DNA of 64,000 nucleotides from assembly GCF_001625195.1 (NCBI RefSeq), contig NC_054391.1, positions 2,449,390-2,513,389 on the forward strand, written 5' to 3'. This DNA is from Drechmeria coniospora (lineage: Eukaryota; Ascomycota; Sordariomycetes; Hypocreales; Ophiocordycipitaceae). The notes under the pieces are model-generated. The model did no database searches and had not been told where the DNA came from. It saw nothing but the letters and a program-made list of their open reading frames with translations. Every line of letters starts with the position of its first letter. Position 1 is the stretch's first letter. The position numbers were made by a program, and so were the translations under genes. Below are positions 11,738 to 24,403 of the stretch, in pieces.

Positions 11738-13799
11738 TCAAACTTGTTGTTCCCGTTCAGCATTATTGCGCTCTGACACGCTGTACTCAGGAGTGCCATG
11801 ATGAGGCATGCAGCGCTCTTCCTCTAACACCAACCCTCGTCGTTGTTCCTCGATCTTTCCCCCCACGCCGTGATAGCCTCCCAGCGCCAAGAAGATAGCA
11901 ACGCAGGAGACGGTGGCGGCAGCAACCATACCCCGTTGGAAAGCTTGCGAATAAGTGACACGAACTGTATGCCGATGGTCTTGGGGAAAGCTCAGCTCTC
12001 CCCTTCTAAGCGTGAACCTCTCCTCTGGGGTGAGAGGATCGGTCACAGAATGGGTCAGAATTGTTGACGTGGATATGCCCAAGCTTCCTCCGAGTACTCT
12101 GAGCTGGGCCAGGATCCCCTGTGCCGGCGCTGCGTAATGCCATCGTTTTTGCGTCAGCGGCGAAGCATTGCGGAACACGACGCCATCTTTGAGGCCTTAC
12201 CATGGTCGTGAGCCGGAGCTTCCACGTTTACAAGCATCGTCGCCGCCGCCGTGGATAGACCGAATCCTAGGCCTGCGAAAGTAAGGAAGCCTAGTGCCTT
12301 GGTATCATCCCTAACTGTGGAAACGGAAGTCAGGAGCCCGCAGCCTAGCGTCATGAGACATGCCCCAACGAAGATTGTCTCGCAAAGAAAATTCTTCTTC
12401 GAGTTGATTTTGCCGCTGACTGCGCTACCCACGGCCGACGTGCCGAGCATCGGCAGCAGCATGACGCCGGCGCCGAGCGGGCTCTTTCCGCAGACCACCT
12501 GTGCTCTCAGGGGAAACGAGTAGATGAGGAGCAGGTAGGGGTAGCCGAGGAAGAGAGTCGACGCAGCGGCTGCCATGTAAGCCCTGTTTTTAAAGAGACT
12601 GACAGGGAAGGCGGGCGAAAAGCGGCCGCGGAACCTTGTTTCTGCCGCGTATTCCCATCCGAGCAATGCCACCCACCCAAACACGCCGGCGCCGAGCGGT
12701 GCTATAAACACCGCATCGCCCCAAACCGGCTGTAAGGATTCGCCCGCATTCTGAAATGCGAAAACAACCAGCACCGAGGCAGCGATGACCAGAAACGAAC
12801 CGGGATAGTCGAACTTCCTCCAGGTGCCCCGTTGGTTGGTCGGAACCCGGCCGGGTTTAGGCCAAGTGAGGAGGAAGATGGATATCGACACAATCCCGAT
12901 GGGTCCGCTAGTAGAAGCAGCAAAAAGTCAGTGGCAGGCCAGTCTCCGAAAGGAAAGCCGTACAGGGCAATGCTAAGGTTTAATCTGTGTGGCGCGTACT
13001 TTATCCAAAAAACCCATCGCCAGCTGGCATAGTGGGTTAATATACCGCCTAGCACAGGGCCCAAGAGCCCGGACGCGGCAATGACAAGGCCGATGATGCT
13101 TCCGATGTACTGACGCAGATGCATGGGGCACATCTCAGGGAGTATGGTCATGGAGAGGGAGTATAAACCTGTACTCGAACGAGTCAGCGCCGTGGTCCTA
13201 CCCACCATCAAGGCTCAGCGTAGCAGTATTTATCTGATCTTGCTGAGTCTGTCGAACAAAAGGCCAAAGAGCAACGGCCGTACTTACCGGACCCTCCAAT
13301 CCCTTGAATGGAGCGGAAAATGATCAGCTGAGGCATATTCTGGGAGAAGCCACATGCGAGAGAAAAGGCAAAGAAGATGGCGTAGGCGATGGTGAAAGAG
13401 TTGCGCCTCCCCATGACATCCGAGAATCGAGCAAAAGTAACAGCGCAGCCAAGATATGCCAGTGTGTATGCGAGGGCAACCCAGTTGACAGAGTCGAGGC
13501 TTTGGTACTCGGTTCCAATCGTGTAGAGACTGGTTGCAACGACGGACGAGTCCATCATGGACAAAAAGAGGCCTAAACCTACGCTGTCGAGAGGGTAAAC
13601 CAATCAGTATCAGTCAGTCAGGACCACCTTGGATTGTCTTGTCACCATCGCGGCTTCGACAGTCAACATACCCAACACTAAGAAGCCAGAAACGCCAAGT
13701 CGAGACCACGGCGTTCTTGAAAGGTGGTGCTGGATGGCTCCCTAGCTCCATGGCTGCGTCACCTTCTGCCCAGGCGGTCGATTCATCAGAATTTCCCAT
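11738..13799 (-). CDS. MFS drug transporter, DHA2-like (14-TM type)
   Basis: Five exons on the minus strand: 13799-13672, 13583-13288, 13168-13000, 12907-12201, 12129-11738, giving 563 aa. Phases agree at every junction, and introns are 71-119 nt. The first helix carries GLGLFLSMMDSSVVATSL, typical of multidrug exporters. The loop FARFSDVMGRR is the MFS motif A, and RSIQGIGGSG and GPVLGGILTHYASWRWVFW are classic DHA2 signatures. The last exon has QGILAQLRVLGGSLGIS. Such proteins sit in the plasma or vacuolar membrane and export drugs or metabolites by proton antiport. No biosynthetic core gene lies beside it in the window, so a cluster role is unsupported. Confidence 0.9.
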
Positions 13800-14912
13800 C
13801 CTTATGATACGCTTCCCGAGGGGGAATGACTGTGGTCGTCACTCGGCTGTCGAATGGAGAGTCCTTTCCCTGATATGGTTTTTTTGACAGACTTGGTTGG
13901 ATCGTTCTTCTGTCTCCTGCTTTCCACCGTTAGCTCCCGATTAGAGGAAACAGTCGAACTTGCTCCGGGCCCGAGACGATGATTTAACAATCGTGTGTAT
14001 CGGAGGTTGTTCACCAAATCAAGTAGCGGGTGATGGTGCAGGTAGAGGAAACTAATGTAATCCGAAAATACAGTTCCTAGACGGCGGCCACATACGACAG
14101 AATTGGAAGCGCAGACCAGATCACGGAGCGTAGTGGCAGGAAAACCTCAGGCAGGAACAGAAGAGGATGGGATAAGGAGGAGTATAGGGATGGTGTCGAT
14201 TTCGTAGTTCGTTGTATTCTTGGTGCTGAATGCATGCAACTCGCGGGATCATTGAGCACGAGTGGATTCAAGGGAACCATGGAAGATGCCAGTACGCACA
14301 ACCTCAGTGGCGTTTCCGAGAAGTTACCTCGAGCAAAAGGTTTGACATACTGGCCTCCCATCGGACGAATGTCCTCAGCTGGTCGACCTTTTTGATGTTG
14401 TACATCAACCCCCCAGCTGGCCAGGTCCCCACACTGGTCTCTAAACGTTCCGGAACAAGGGAAACTGCCCATGACCTCCAAGTATTGTCTGATTCAGGTG
14501 ATTGTGAGAGTAAGTGCCACCTCGATCCTTGGACACGCAGTGCTGCTAAGCTATAACTACCTGTTTCTCACAGGTACGTACCTACGCATCTAAATCCAAG
14601 TCATAGCGAGAAAAAATCGTCGTGGATAGGGTCCTGCTGAAGCGACGTACTTTACTCTGCCCCAGCCTGGCATGGCATCCACAAACGCATTGTATTCGTT
14701 ATCAAGAGGCTATACCGCACGCATACCATAGTTGAAAATTGCCCACCAATGCCAGCTCGGGCCAGGAATTACGACTCGTGAGCCAGCGGGTTCTCGCAGT
14801 TCTATAACTGGATATTTTGTTGTTATTAGGGCTTACTGGAATCGGTTTAGTCATGTAGTTTTCTCTCATAAATAATGCAGACACTAGTACTACAATAACT
14901 CATGTATTTAGA
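13800..14912. other. Intergenic region between MFS gene and Gypsy element
   Basis: No recognisable gene. A 134-codon frame at 14077-14481 on the minus strand has no signal, domain or splice context. Composition is normal until about 14880 and then becomes AT-rich near the transposon. Confidence 0.45.
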
Positions 14913-14917
14913 TCTAG

Positions 14918-15089
14918 TGTTATGGTATTAGGCTTAGCCCAATATAGGAGAACGGAGGGAACCAAGGGACCTACTAGAAGGAACGCATATAACTAGAAGC
15001 CCTAGTTACTAAGTAGTTTTCCTATCCTTTAAGTCTTTTAATAAATATTATTAAAAGTCCTAGAGCAGTTGCCTAGCAACTCCGTAATA
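14918..15089 (+). repeat. 5' LTR of the Gypsy element
   Basis: 172 bp, beginning TGTTATGG and ending CCGTAATA. The expected final CA has become TA, consistent with RIP. It carries the terminal-proximal palindrome in mutated form (ATTAGGCTTAGCCCAAT). Confidence 0.9.
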
Positions 15090-16349
15090 TTTAAAAGACT
15101 TTACTTATACCGGTTAGGAGGAAGGAAAAGCCTAACTATCGTAAGTTAAAATAAATAAGGGGAAACCCAAAGAAATTAACCTCCAGTAAGTTATAGAAGA
15201 CTTTATAGCAAAAGTCTATACAGAGTTTAGCCGAATATACGCCTAAATAGAAACGTACTCTATCTAAATCTTAGCTCTATAGAAGAATAGGCAGTAACAA
15301 GTATAGTAGGACCTAGGGTACTCGTCGGCCTAGCTAATAAATACCTTAACAATCGACCCCTAACAGAAACGGACTAAGAATAAGTCGGGTACACTACGGG
15401 CCTGTATTAAATGCAAACTAATTCCAGTCGGGGACCTATACAATAGTAATAAGGGTACCTTTATAGCCTAGAAGTTCTATATAGACCGCAAGCTCTAGGT
15501 AAATAGGGACTTTATTAAGTCCGCCTAGGACTAATAAATCTTCGTTTAGCAAAACCTCTCGGCTAAAGTCCAGCAATAAGTTGCAATATACTTTAAGGAA
15601 GGATCCCGTATTAGTTATAACCCGTTCTAATTTCTAACGTACCTCGAATCGGCTTACAGTAACCCCTACCGCTAGCAACTAGTAGTTATTAAACTAAAGG
15701 ACATTAGGTAAGGGACGTTAAAGTCGTTCCTAATATTCCTTATACGCTTTAAAGAAAAGCTTATACTAATAGGAGGGATATATTAACCTAGTAAGGTAAA
15801 GCTTATAAAGCTCCGTATTAGGCTAACTAAGAGAATAAGGGACTATATTCTTGAGCAGGGGACTATAATAAATAACTACAATAAGGCGGTTGACGTATAT
15901 AAACAAATTATATCCAAAATAAAATCGTAATATATAGAGGATAAAATTAAGGACTAAAGCGGGCCCGGCCAGGGGACAGCTAAAGCAACCCCCCAACCCA
16001 ACAAGAACAGCAATACCCTAATATTAGGGGTTAATACGGCGGGCTCTAGGGCTACGGCCAGGCCTAAAGCGGCTATAACTAAACTAACAATAAAAACAAA
16101 CTAAGGCTAAGGCAGGCCCTAATAGTAAGCAAAATAGGTTATATAAAAAGAAAGAAATAAATATAGGGCGGCCAGTATATATATTTACTATAGGGAGGGA
16201 GGCTACTATATCTAATAATACCTATAATAAGCCGTAATCCTATATACCCTAGGGATAAGTATTTAGGCCACTTAAGGAGAAGAATATATTTACAAGGAAT
16301 TAAAAACTAAGGAAAAGGAGGGAAATAAAGTACCTTTAAGCTAAGTCTT

Positions 16350-18369
16350 ATACAAAGGCATAAAGGGTTTATAGGTAAGCAGACTATAAGGAACTAGGGG
16401 AATTAAGAGACTAAGTTTAAAAAGATTATACTAAGGATAGATAGACTACCCTTTCTTATTGCTATACTTATAAATTTTATAAGATTCCTTAATATTTAAA
16501 TCGATAGTAGCTATAACTACTATAGGGCTATTAGTAAAAGGATAGCCTAACGCCTATAACTTAAGCTTATCCTTCTTCTAATAAAACGGCTACTCTAAAC
16601 GGCTATTATAACTTCTCGGCGGAATATAAGTAATACCCTTACCTACCCTATAATAACTAATATAGTCCGTACAATAATTAATATAAATAGCTAGAAGAGC
16701 CTAGTACTCCTATACGTTATCCTAGGCCTAAGTCGAAACGCTATATTAGGTCTACTATAGATAGAATACTAACAGGTTACCCTAAATACAATAAATCGGA
16801 CCCTTACAATTAGGGCAGTAGGTAACTAAATCGTATAAGCAAACAATATCCGCCCTCCTAATAGGTCCTAGGAGGTATACCTTACGCTAATATAAACCTT
16901 TTTACGGAAACAATAGGGAGTACTAATAGTAATAAGCTTGCAAGAAATAGTAATAAAACTATAAGAAATAGTACTATAAGCACCTAGAAGCATAAATACA
17001 ATAGTAATAGCCCTACCTACTCTCTCGGTAGCCCTTTAGAATTATACTAATCTCTTCAATAAGGAATAGGCCTTAGGCCTACTACTATACTAGGGTTCCT
17101 AAAACTACTATATCTAACTATAACAAAACAATAAGGGAGAAATACTATAGCTACCCTAGGGCCTACTATATAATTTACTATAAGACTAACTACTTAAAGT
17201 CCGTAAATAGATTATAGACCTACTAAACAAGGGATAGATATAGGTAAGTTCGTTAGTAGTAGTAGTACTAATACTACTTATTAAGAAAGAAAACGAAGGA
17301 TAAAGGCTATATATAGACTACTAGGCCCTAAATAAGATTATATAATAGGATTACTACCTACTCCCGCTAGTTAAAAAAATACTATACTTACTCTTAGGGG
17401 CATATTAGTTTACTAAACTAAACGTATAAGTAGTATTCTATAAGTTATATATAGCGCTAGGAGATAAACTACTTACAGTATTCCATATACAATTTAGTCT
17501 ATTCGAATAGTTAGTCTACCCCTTTAGTCTAGCCGGAGCACTAGCTTTATTCCAAAGATATATTAACAGGGTATTATAGAATAAATTAAAAGAGTAAGTT
17601 ATAGCCTATCTAAACAATATCCTAATCTATACCTCCAGATTAAAGGCTAACTACCTTACTAAGGTTAGGGAAATCCTTAAGCGGCTTTAGGTAGCCGGTC
17701 TATACCTAAATCTCAATAAGTACGTATTTATAATAATAGAAGTTAAATACCTTAGGTTTATTATCCAAGCAGGCATTAAGGTTAGGCCCAACCTAGCGAA
17801 AATTACTGCAATTTAAGAATAGTAACTACCTACTAAGGTAAGGGGGATTAGGAGCTTCCTAGGTTTTATAAACTTCTATTATAAATTTATTCCCAATTTT
17901 ATAAGCCTTACGGAACTACTTATAGCCCTTATAGGGAGGGGTATACTATTTCGCTAGGGACCTAAAGAAAATACAGCCTTTTAATCCCTTAAGCGGGCCT
18001 TTTCGTTATACCCAATCCTAGTACAATAGGACCTAAACAGAAAGACTCTTATTAAGACTAATTACTTAGGTAAAGTACTAAGCGGATACCTCTTGCAAAT
18101 CGATAGTAAGGGGGTCCTATAACTAATAGCCTACTACTTAGCCAAACTTACTCTAGCAGAAAGGAATTATACAATCTATAATAAGGAACTCCTAGTAGTT
18201 ATTAACTACCTTAAGGTATAGTTAGTAAACCTATAAGGTATTGCGGAACTATTTACTATTCTAACGGACTATAAAAACCTTAAATACTTTATTAAACTGC
18301 AAGAAATATCGAAACAATAGGTATAGTAAGCGGAAGTCCTTACAAACTTTAATTACTTACTATAGTATA
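16350..18369 (+). pseudogene. Gypsy pol, reverse transcriptase and start of RNase H (broken)
   Basis: Plus-strand conceptual translation around 17,520-18,360 shows reverse-transcriptase landmarks in order: an FGL-A-ALFQRYIN segment, the palm box as YLNN, then FLGFINFYYKFIPNF and the RNase H start. The two catalytic Asp positions of the YxDD box read Asn, and many codons are TAG or TAA where Gln or Trp is expected. The reading frame is interrupted at 18370 by the Copia LTR and resumes after 25028. It cannot encode a working enzyme. Confidence 0.75.
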
Positions 18370-18989
18370 TCTTGCAATTTGCGTGCGCAAGAGGAGGGGT
18401 AGTGGAAGTATATTGCACGGACTAGGGAATCAATCAAGCTGTTAGTAACAGCATAAGGGGTGCCAGTTAGTAACTAGGCAAGAGTGCATAATTAGTAGTA
18501 CCGAATTATACAAACGAATGCGATTATATTTTAAAAAGGAGAAACTATTCTAAGGGAATAGCTACTGCCTTATATAGGTGTAGAAGTACAGTAAAGACTA
18601 TTCCAGCTTGTTCCATAAGTAGGGTAAGTAACATTCCGGCTTATTCCAAGAAGTTCCAGCTTATTCCATAAGTAGGGTAAGTAACATTTCGGCTTATTCC
18701 AAGAGGTTCCAGTACATTCCATAAGTAGGGTATGGAATATTCTAGAATATTCTAGAATGTTCTAGAGCATTCTGTACTATACCTAATTAGGCAAGTATCT
18801 CTAACAAATAGTTTAGAGAAATAGTATATTGTATACTATTAGTTAGCTCTGTATACTTACTTATACTCTCAGTATAGTATAGTATATCTACTAGCAGTAG
18901 TACTTCTAGCAGTTACTACTGGTAGTAGCAATAATAGGATAGTATTCTATTTAGGTAGTCTTACTAGTATAAATCCTAGTATTTTAACA
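18370..18989 (-). repeat. 3' LTR of the nested Copia
   Basis: 620 bp, TGTTAAAA at its minus-strand start and GCAAGA at its end. The target duplication GTATA lies just outside at 18365-18369. Confidence 0.93.
18735..18772. promoter_or_regulatory. Heat-shock-element-like array in Copia 3' LTR
   Basis: The same 38-bp run of alternating GAA and TTC triplets at 2-nt spacing as in the 5' LTR. A TATA-like CTTATATAGG lies near 18570, which is downstream of the array on the minus strand. Confidence 0.6.
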
Positions 18990-19001
18990 CCCCCTCTATT
19001 T
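18990..19001 (-). other. Polypurine tract of the Copia
   Basis: On the minus strand the bases AAATAGAGGGGG lie directly before the 3' LTR start TGTTAAAA. This is the expected place for the plus-strand primer. Confidence 0.7.
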
Positions 19002-20799
19002 AGCTAGTATGACTACTGCTAAATAGGGATCCCTTGGAGACCTAGTAGGCCAAGGTAGCGTTGGAAGAGATTAGCGGTAAGGGCCTTAGTAAGACCATCG
19101 GCAGGCATAGACTTAGTGTTCAGGTAACTAATTTTAGCTAGTCCATTGGTTGCTTCTTGCCGAATATACCGGAACTTTAGCAGTGTATGCTTTGTTCGGT
19201 TATACTGATTGGGATTGTTGGCGTTAGAGATAGATCCGTTGTTATTGCATAAAAGTGGGATAGGTTTTTTAAGGCCTTTGTCGATTTCTGTAAATAGACC
19301 GTCTAGCCATTTAAGTTCCCGAATTGCTTTTAGTAGGGCATCCGATTCTGCCTCTATAGTAGAAAAAGCAATAGTACTAGCCCTTTTTGATTTCCAGCAG
19401 ATTGGTCTACCGGCTAGAGTAAAGAGGTACCTATAGGTAGACTTAGAAGAATCCAAGTCACCTGCAAAGTCGCTGTCGGAATATCCTAATAGATTGGGTG
19501 TTGTTGACTTAGACCAATAGTATATAGCTAGGTCTGTAGTTCCTTTTAGATATCGAAGGAGGTTCTTGCCGGCTAATAGCTGCAGACTAGTAGCCTGATG
19601 CATATACCGGGATAGCCATTGGATTGCAAAGGCTATATCTGGTCGGGTCAGTAGCATAAGGTACATTAGAGTCCCTACTATCTATTGGTATACTAGTTGG
19701 TCGGTTGCGGACAAGGGAGTAAGAGGTGTTGTAGTAGCCTGCTTAAGTACTCCTGGCTGTAGCGGTATTGCTACTGCCTTGGACTCCTTTAACCCAAATC
19801 GGGATAGGGCTTCCTTAATATACCCTTTTTGGCTAAGGGTAATACCCTTAGTTGTTCGACTGATTTGTACGCCTAGGAAGAAGGCGGCCTGTCCGCGGTC
19901 TTCGATTGGGTAAACCTTATGTAGTTGTTGCTTTAACTTGTTAATATATGTAAGGTTTGGTCCAATAAGTAGGCAGTCGTCGATATAGCTAACTATGTAA
20001 GTACTAGTAGTACTGTTATAGTAGATAGCCGGATCAGATACAAGGGGGCTGTATCCGTATTGTTGTAGCAGTTTGGTAAGTGCCTCCTGCTATTCTCTAG
20101 GTCCTTGTTTTAAGCCGTAGAGTGCCTTTTTTAAAAGGATGCCTTGTTTGACTGCCGGATTGTAGCCTAGCTTAGCTAGTAGCTTAGCTAAATTATTAGT
20201 CTTATTAAGACTAATAAACGCTTCCAGTCCCTCAGGGATTTTAAGATAATTGACTTTAGGTAGCTTACTGTTTAGGAAAGCACCAATAAAGTCAATCTGT
20301 TCGACGTACTAGTTGTTCTGGGCAGCTAGGGCTAGTAGTATCCTCTAGGTAGGTGGAATACTAGTAGTTGCAAAAGTCTCTAGGTAATCGAGGCCTTTAA
20401 TTTGTATAAATCCCTTAGCTACTAGTCGTGCCTTGAATTTGATGGGGTTATTCTGCTGGTCCTTTTTGACTTATAGTATAAGTCGGCTTTTCAGAAGTCG
20501 TCTGCCAGTTGGTATTTCTTGAAGGGGGATAAAATAGAATACCCCTGCCTGGATAAGCTGCTGGAATTCCGAGAATATAGCACTTATCCACTGGTCTTTG
20601 TTATCTGACTTAAGTACCTGTTTCCAGCTAGTAGGCTCGCTACTATTTAGTAGTTGCTTGGCCTTAGCTTGGTAGTATAGGTCCTGGATCCAATACGCTA
20701 GGTTAAGATCCATTGGGTTAGGGTTGTCTTCTGGTTCTAGTGCATTTGGAAGAGAGGTATCTGGTAGATCCTCTATTGGCTGGGCTAGGACCCCCTCTA

Positions 20800-20985
20800 T
20801 TGTACTAGTCCTAGTAGGACTAGTTGGTCCGTTGGCTCCTTGCAACCTACTGGTCCTAGTAGGACTAGTAGGTCTACTAGTCCTAGTAGGACTAGTAGGT
20901 CCGTTGGTTCCTTGTAACCTACTGGTCCTAGTAGGACTAGTAGGTCTACTAGTCCTAGTAGGACTAGTAGGTCCGTTGGCCCCCT
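20800..20985 (-). repeat. Coding minisatellite in Copia pol linker (PTSPTRTSR units)
   Basis: Tandem units built on CTAGTAGGACTAGTAGG encode repeated PTSPTRTS segments between integrase and reverse transcriptase. The units are multiples of three bases, so the frame is kept. Confidence 0.75.
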
Positions 20986-22237
20986 CTGTCTCCCTAGGTG
21001 TTAGGGGACTAGAGGTATTTTGCGAGATATAGTCTTCTATCTTAATTTCCCCCTCTGACTTTAGTTCTTGAAGACTAGGACTTAGTAGTTGTTGAAGTCC
21101 TTGGGAGATAGGGCCTATACCTTCTAGGATTTTCAGGAAAGTGGTTTTTGTAACTGCCCTCCTAGAAGGTATATACACAAGGTATGTTTTTGAACCTAGC
21201 GTTGCTAGTAGCCTTGCTGGTTCTGTACGTTGTGCTAATTTAGCACTTTGAATCCGTTTCTGGTGTGGGATTAGGACTTTGCAGTGGGCACCAATAGCCT
21301 TATAGGCTATAAGGTTTAGTGGTGTTTTTAGCCCTTGTAATTCCTGCTTGAGCAATTGGTAGGGGCTTAAATCCCTGTTGGTAATTGCAGTATAGTTAAC
21401 TAGGTTAACTATAGCAGGAAGTATAGCAGACTAGAGGAAAAGTGGGAGGCCGGCCTAGATTATTGTTGCGCGTAGTCGGTCCGGAATAACTCGTATAGAC
21501 CGTTCGGCAAGTCCGTTTTGTTCGGGGGTGTATGGGTAAGACGTATCGAATAGTATTCCTTTGGTACCCAACCAGTCCTAAAGCAATATGTTGATTTTAG
21601 GTCCTCTATTGTAAAATAGCCTTTTTGGGTAACGGCTATAGTGTGTTTTTAGGCTTTAAAAGAAGTTCTTTATAGCCTAGAGAATAGTTAGTCCTTCCTT
21701 ATTAGGTAAGATGTATACCCAACGGAATCGGGATTTTCGATCGATAAGTATTAGTCCAATGGATTTTCGGTCGTAGGATATAGGTTTAATCCCGAATGTA
21801 TCCCCTTCGATAGAATTAAGTACACAGTCTGGATCCTCGATTGGATCGTTTGACTGTCGTTTGGTAGATTTTGCCCGTATGCAAGCAAGGCATTGAAAAT
21901 CGGTAGCCTTAATAGACGAGAAGTTAGGCAGCCCGCTAGTAATTTTACTAGTCTTTTTCAAAAGTGGCAGACTAATATATCCTAATCGGATGTGCTAGAT
22001 GCCTGCTTGTTGCAATAGTCTTTAGTAAGACTGGTTGCTGGATTCCGAACTAGTAGTCGGAATGGCCTGTTCCTCGGTACTAGCAGTGGGGACTGCCAGT
22101 AGGTCTGTTGCCTCTATAGGGATTGGGTCCTCTATAGGGTCTTTGTATAGGGTAACCTTAGTAAGGTCCCTTGATCCAACCGAACTAGTAGTTGGGCTAG
22201 GATCTAGTCCTGGTATAGGTACTTAACTAGGTACCGA

Positions 22238-22332
22238 CCTAGGTGTAGATCTAGGCACCGGACTAGGCACCGATCTAGGTGCCGGACTAGGCACCGATCT
22301 AGGTGCCGGACTAGGCACCGATCTAGGTACCG
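22238..22332 (-). repeat. 24-bp coding minisatellite in Copia (APRSVPSP units)
   Basis: About four near-identical 24-bp units based on CTAGGCACCGATCTAGGTGC encode APRSVPSP repeats downstream of the protease. Confidence 0.75.
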
Positions 22333-23999
22333 TCCAGTCTTCTGCCTCGTTGGCCCAGGAAGGTAATTGCAAAGGAATTTCCACTGTTATTCCGTAGCTA
22401 CTATAGTAGCTAAAGTGGGCTAAGTCTGATTTGCTTAGATAGGGCGTATCTTGGCCTTCTTGTTGTAAGAAGAAGCCGTGCCTCTGGAAGTCGAGTAGGC
22501 CATATACTTGTCGGTTCGAGTTATATAGGGATTCCTTAATAAGTGTTCCCCCTAATCCGTAGTAGCGGATTCCACTAATAATATTAACTTCCATTTTCGG
22601 AATATATAGTGCATCTTGTAGTACAAGAGTACTATAGGTTGGTGGATCGGTATTAATTAATACCGTAAATTCTGCATTTCCAATTCCACTAGGGTAGATT
22701 GGGCCACCTCCAGTTGTAATTGGTTGTACCTGGGATTTTGTAATTGGTCGGAAGGTTGTAAACTTAGACCGATTATTTACCAAATGGTAGGTTGAGCCAG
22801 TATCGTAGAGTAGGCCTATATAGTATATATTAGCGTTAGTAACGTTGTATAGTGTACCAATATTACCTAAGTTAGGTAATATTTCCAATTCTTCTGTACA
22901 GTTAGAATCGGTATCTGATTCCTGGTAGGAATAAGATAAATCCATACAGCTAGCGGCTAGACTGTAGTTACTAACTAGGAAACTAGTAGTATCCTTTGGT
23001 TGGTTGGTCGATTGGTTGGATTTCTTTTTATCAGTTTGGCTCGACTGGTTAGATTTCTTTTTATTAAATTTCCCTTTCTTCTTTTTCTTAGGTACTTGGG
23101 ATACCTTATGGCTGAATGTATTCGATCTAGTAGTACTGGAGTTTCGATTTTCTTCCAGAAGGTTAACCATAAGGTATTGTAGACCTAGGGTATCTATTTT
23201 AAGTCCTAAGGCTCGGGAAGACTAAATAGTATTGCGTTGCATAGCAACCCATTGTGGAAAAACAGGCTTAACTGTTGCAAGGTATCGGTTAGCTTAATCC
23301 AGTAGATCGATTGTTACTCCGGCTAGTTGTAGCCTAATAAGTCGACTGTTAAATTTAGCATTAAATGCCTCGAGTGTTCCTTTGTACCCCTTAAATGTAA
23401 GGGTATAGTAAGCGTCGTATAGGTTAGAGCGTTTGGCTTCGTAACCTTCGGAGTATTGTTTTTTCAATAACAGGAAAACCTTAGTTGGGTTTTTGATCTA
23501 TGCAATAGATACTAAGGTTTCTTCCGTATAGCTGTCCCGTAATAGTATAAGCAAACGGGCCTGATTTCTGCTTGAGAAGTTGGATGCAATTGAAGGTTTA
23601 TCCAGAAAACTTTCTAGGTCTAGGGCTTAAAGTTGAATTAATAGGGATTGCTCCTATAGCTTGTAATTCTCGGTGCCTTTGAGTTTTGCGTATTCCGGGA
23701 ATTGGTAGACTTTTTTATTTAACTTATAGCTGGAGTTAGAATCCTCTGTCTTTGTAATAGTAGTACTATTACTGAGATTGCTAAGAGTTGACTCGATTGT
23801 ATTTAGTCGATCTTATATCTATAGAACAACAGTATTAAGTTATTGCATAGATTGAGTATGTTGTCGTAAAAGTTTATCGATTTGCGTTTACTGTACCAGT
23901 AGACGTTTTTCGATTTCCGACAGGTTAGTTCCCTGACCTTGATTGGTGGGATCCATTTTCTAGTTAGTAACTAGATTCCGATTTTGCCTTACCTACCTA

Positions 24000-24345
24000 G
24001 CTAGTAGTACTAGCAATAGGTCTTCTACTAGTAGTACTAGTAGGAGTTGAAGCTGTAGTTAGATAACTAACAGTTACCAGTAGTACTGGTAGATAACGTA
24101 CTAGTAGTACTAGCCGTTGGGGGAGCCGTTTGGTGACCAGGGATTACCAGTAGTACTAGTAGATAACGTACTAGTAGTACTAGTAGTTGGGGGAGCCGTT
24201 TGGTAACCAGGGATTACCAGTAGTATGGTAGGTAACTTAGTAAGTTACAGGATTCGATCAATCGTTACTAGTAGTACTAGTAGGTAACTTAGTAAGTTAC
24301 AGAGATCGATCCGGACGATTTACTAGTAGTACTGGTAGGCGACTT
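24000..24345. repeat. Tandem repeats in the Copia untranslated leader
   Basis: Between the primer-binding site and the gag ATG are direct repeats of about 70 bp, seen twice near 24105-24235, with GGGGGAGCCGTTTGGT and many TAGTAGTACTAG motifs. The motif is close to self-complementary and could fold in the genomic RNA. A packaging role is only a guess. Confidence 0.6.
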
Positions 24346-24390
24346 AGTAAGTCGCATAGATTAATTCCGGAGGATTGATTGTAGTCCTTC

Positions 24391-24403
24391 CGGGCTTATA
24401 ACC
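24391..24403 (-). other. Primer-binding site of the Copia (half-tRNA type)
   Basis: Directly inside the 5' LTR the minus strand reads GGTTATAAGCCCG. Its complement resembles the anticodon arm of initiator tRNA-Met (GGGCTCATAACC) with one transition. Drosophila copia is primed from an internal cut in that tRNA. The same bases sit beside the LTR at 66-702. Confidence 0.6.

Larger units (their letters stand above)
19019..23956 (-). pseudogene. Copia gag-pol polyprotein, one frame with in-frame stops
   Basis: Start ATG at 23956 (MDPTNQGQ) and terminal stop at 19019 are in the same frame, 4,938 nt apart. The long open pieces (23170-22223, 21961-21677, 21355-20471, 19666-19019) all share it, so no frameshift is needed. 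Domains in order: gag with a Lys-rich tail, protease (LLYDTGSTYHLV), GAG-pre-integrase/integrase (DFQCLACIRAKSTKRQS), a Pro/Ser/Thr-rich linker, reverse transcriptase with an intact YIDD box, and RNase H ending after SMPADGLTKAL. Interrupting stops are TAA/TAG where Gln or Trp is likely, as RIP would produce. No CCHC zinc knuckle was seen in gag. Confidence 0.85.

Noticed and set aside
7869..13799. Secondary-metabolite cluster made of the SDR, secreted protein and MFS transporter
   Set aside because: No polyketide, peptide or terpene core enzyme and no pathway regulator lies in the window; two or three accessory genes are not enough.
14077..14481. 134-codon minus-strand frame
   Set aside because: No domain, signal peptide, splice context or codon pattern; probably chance.
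24000..24345. CRISPR-like array
   Set aside because: Repeats are unequal and lack spacers; this is a eukaryotic retrotransposon leader.
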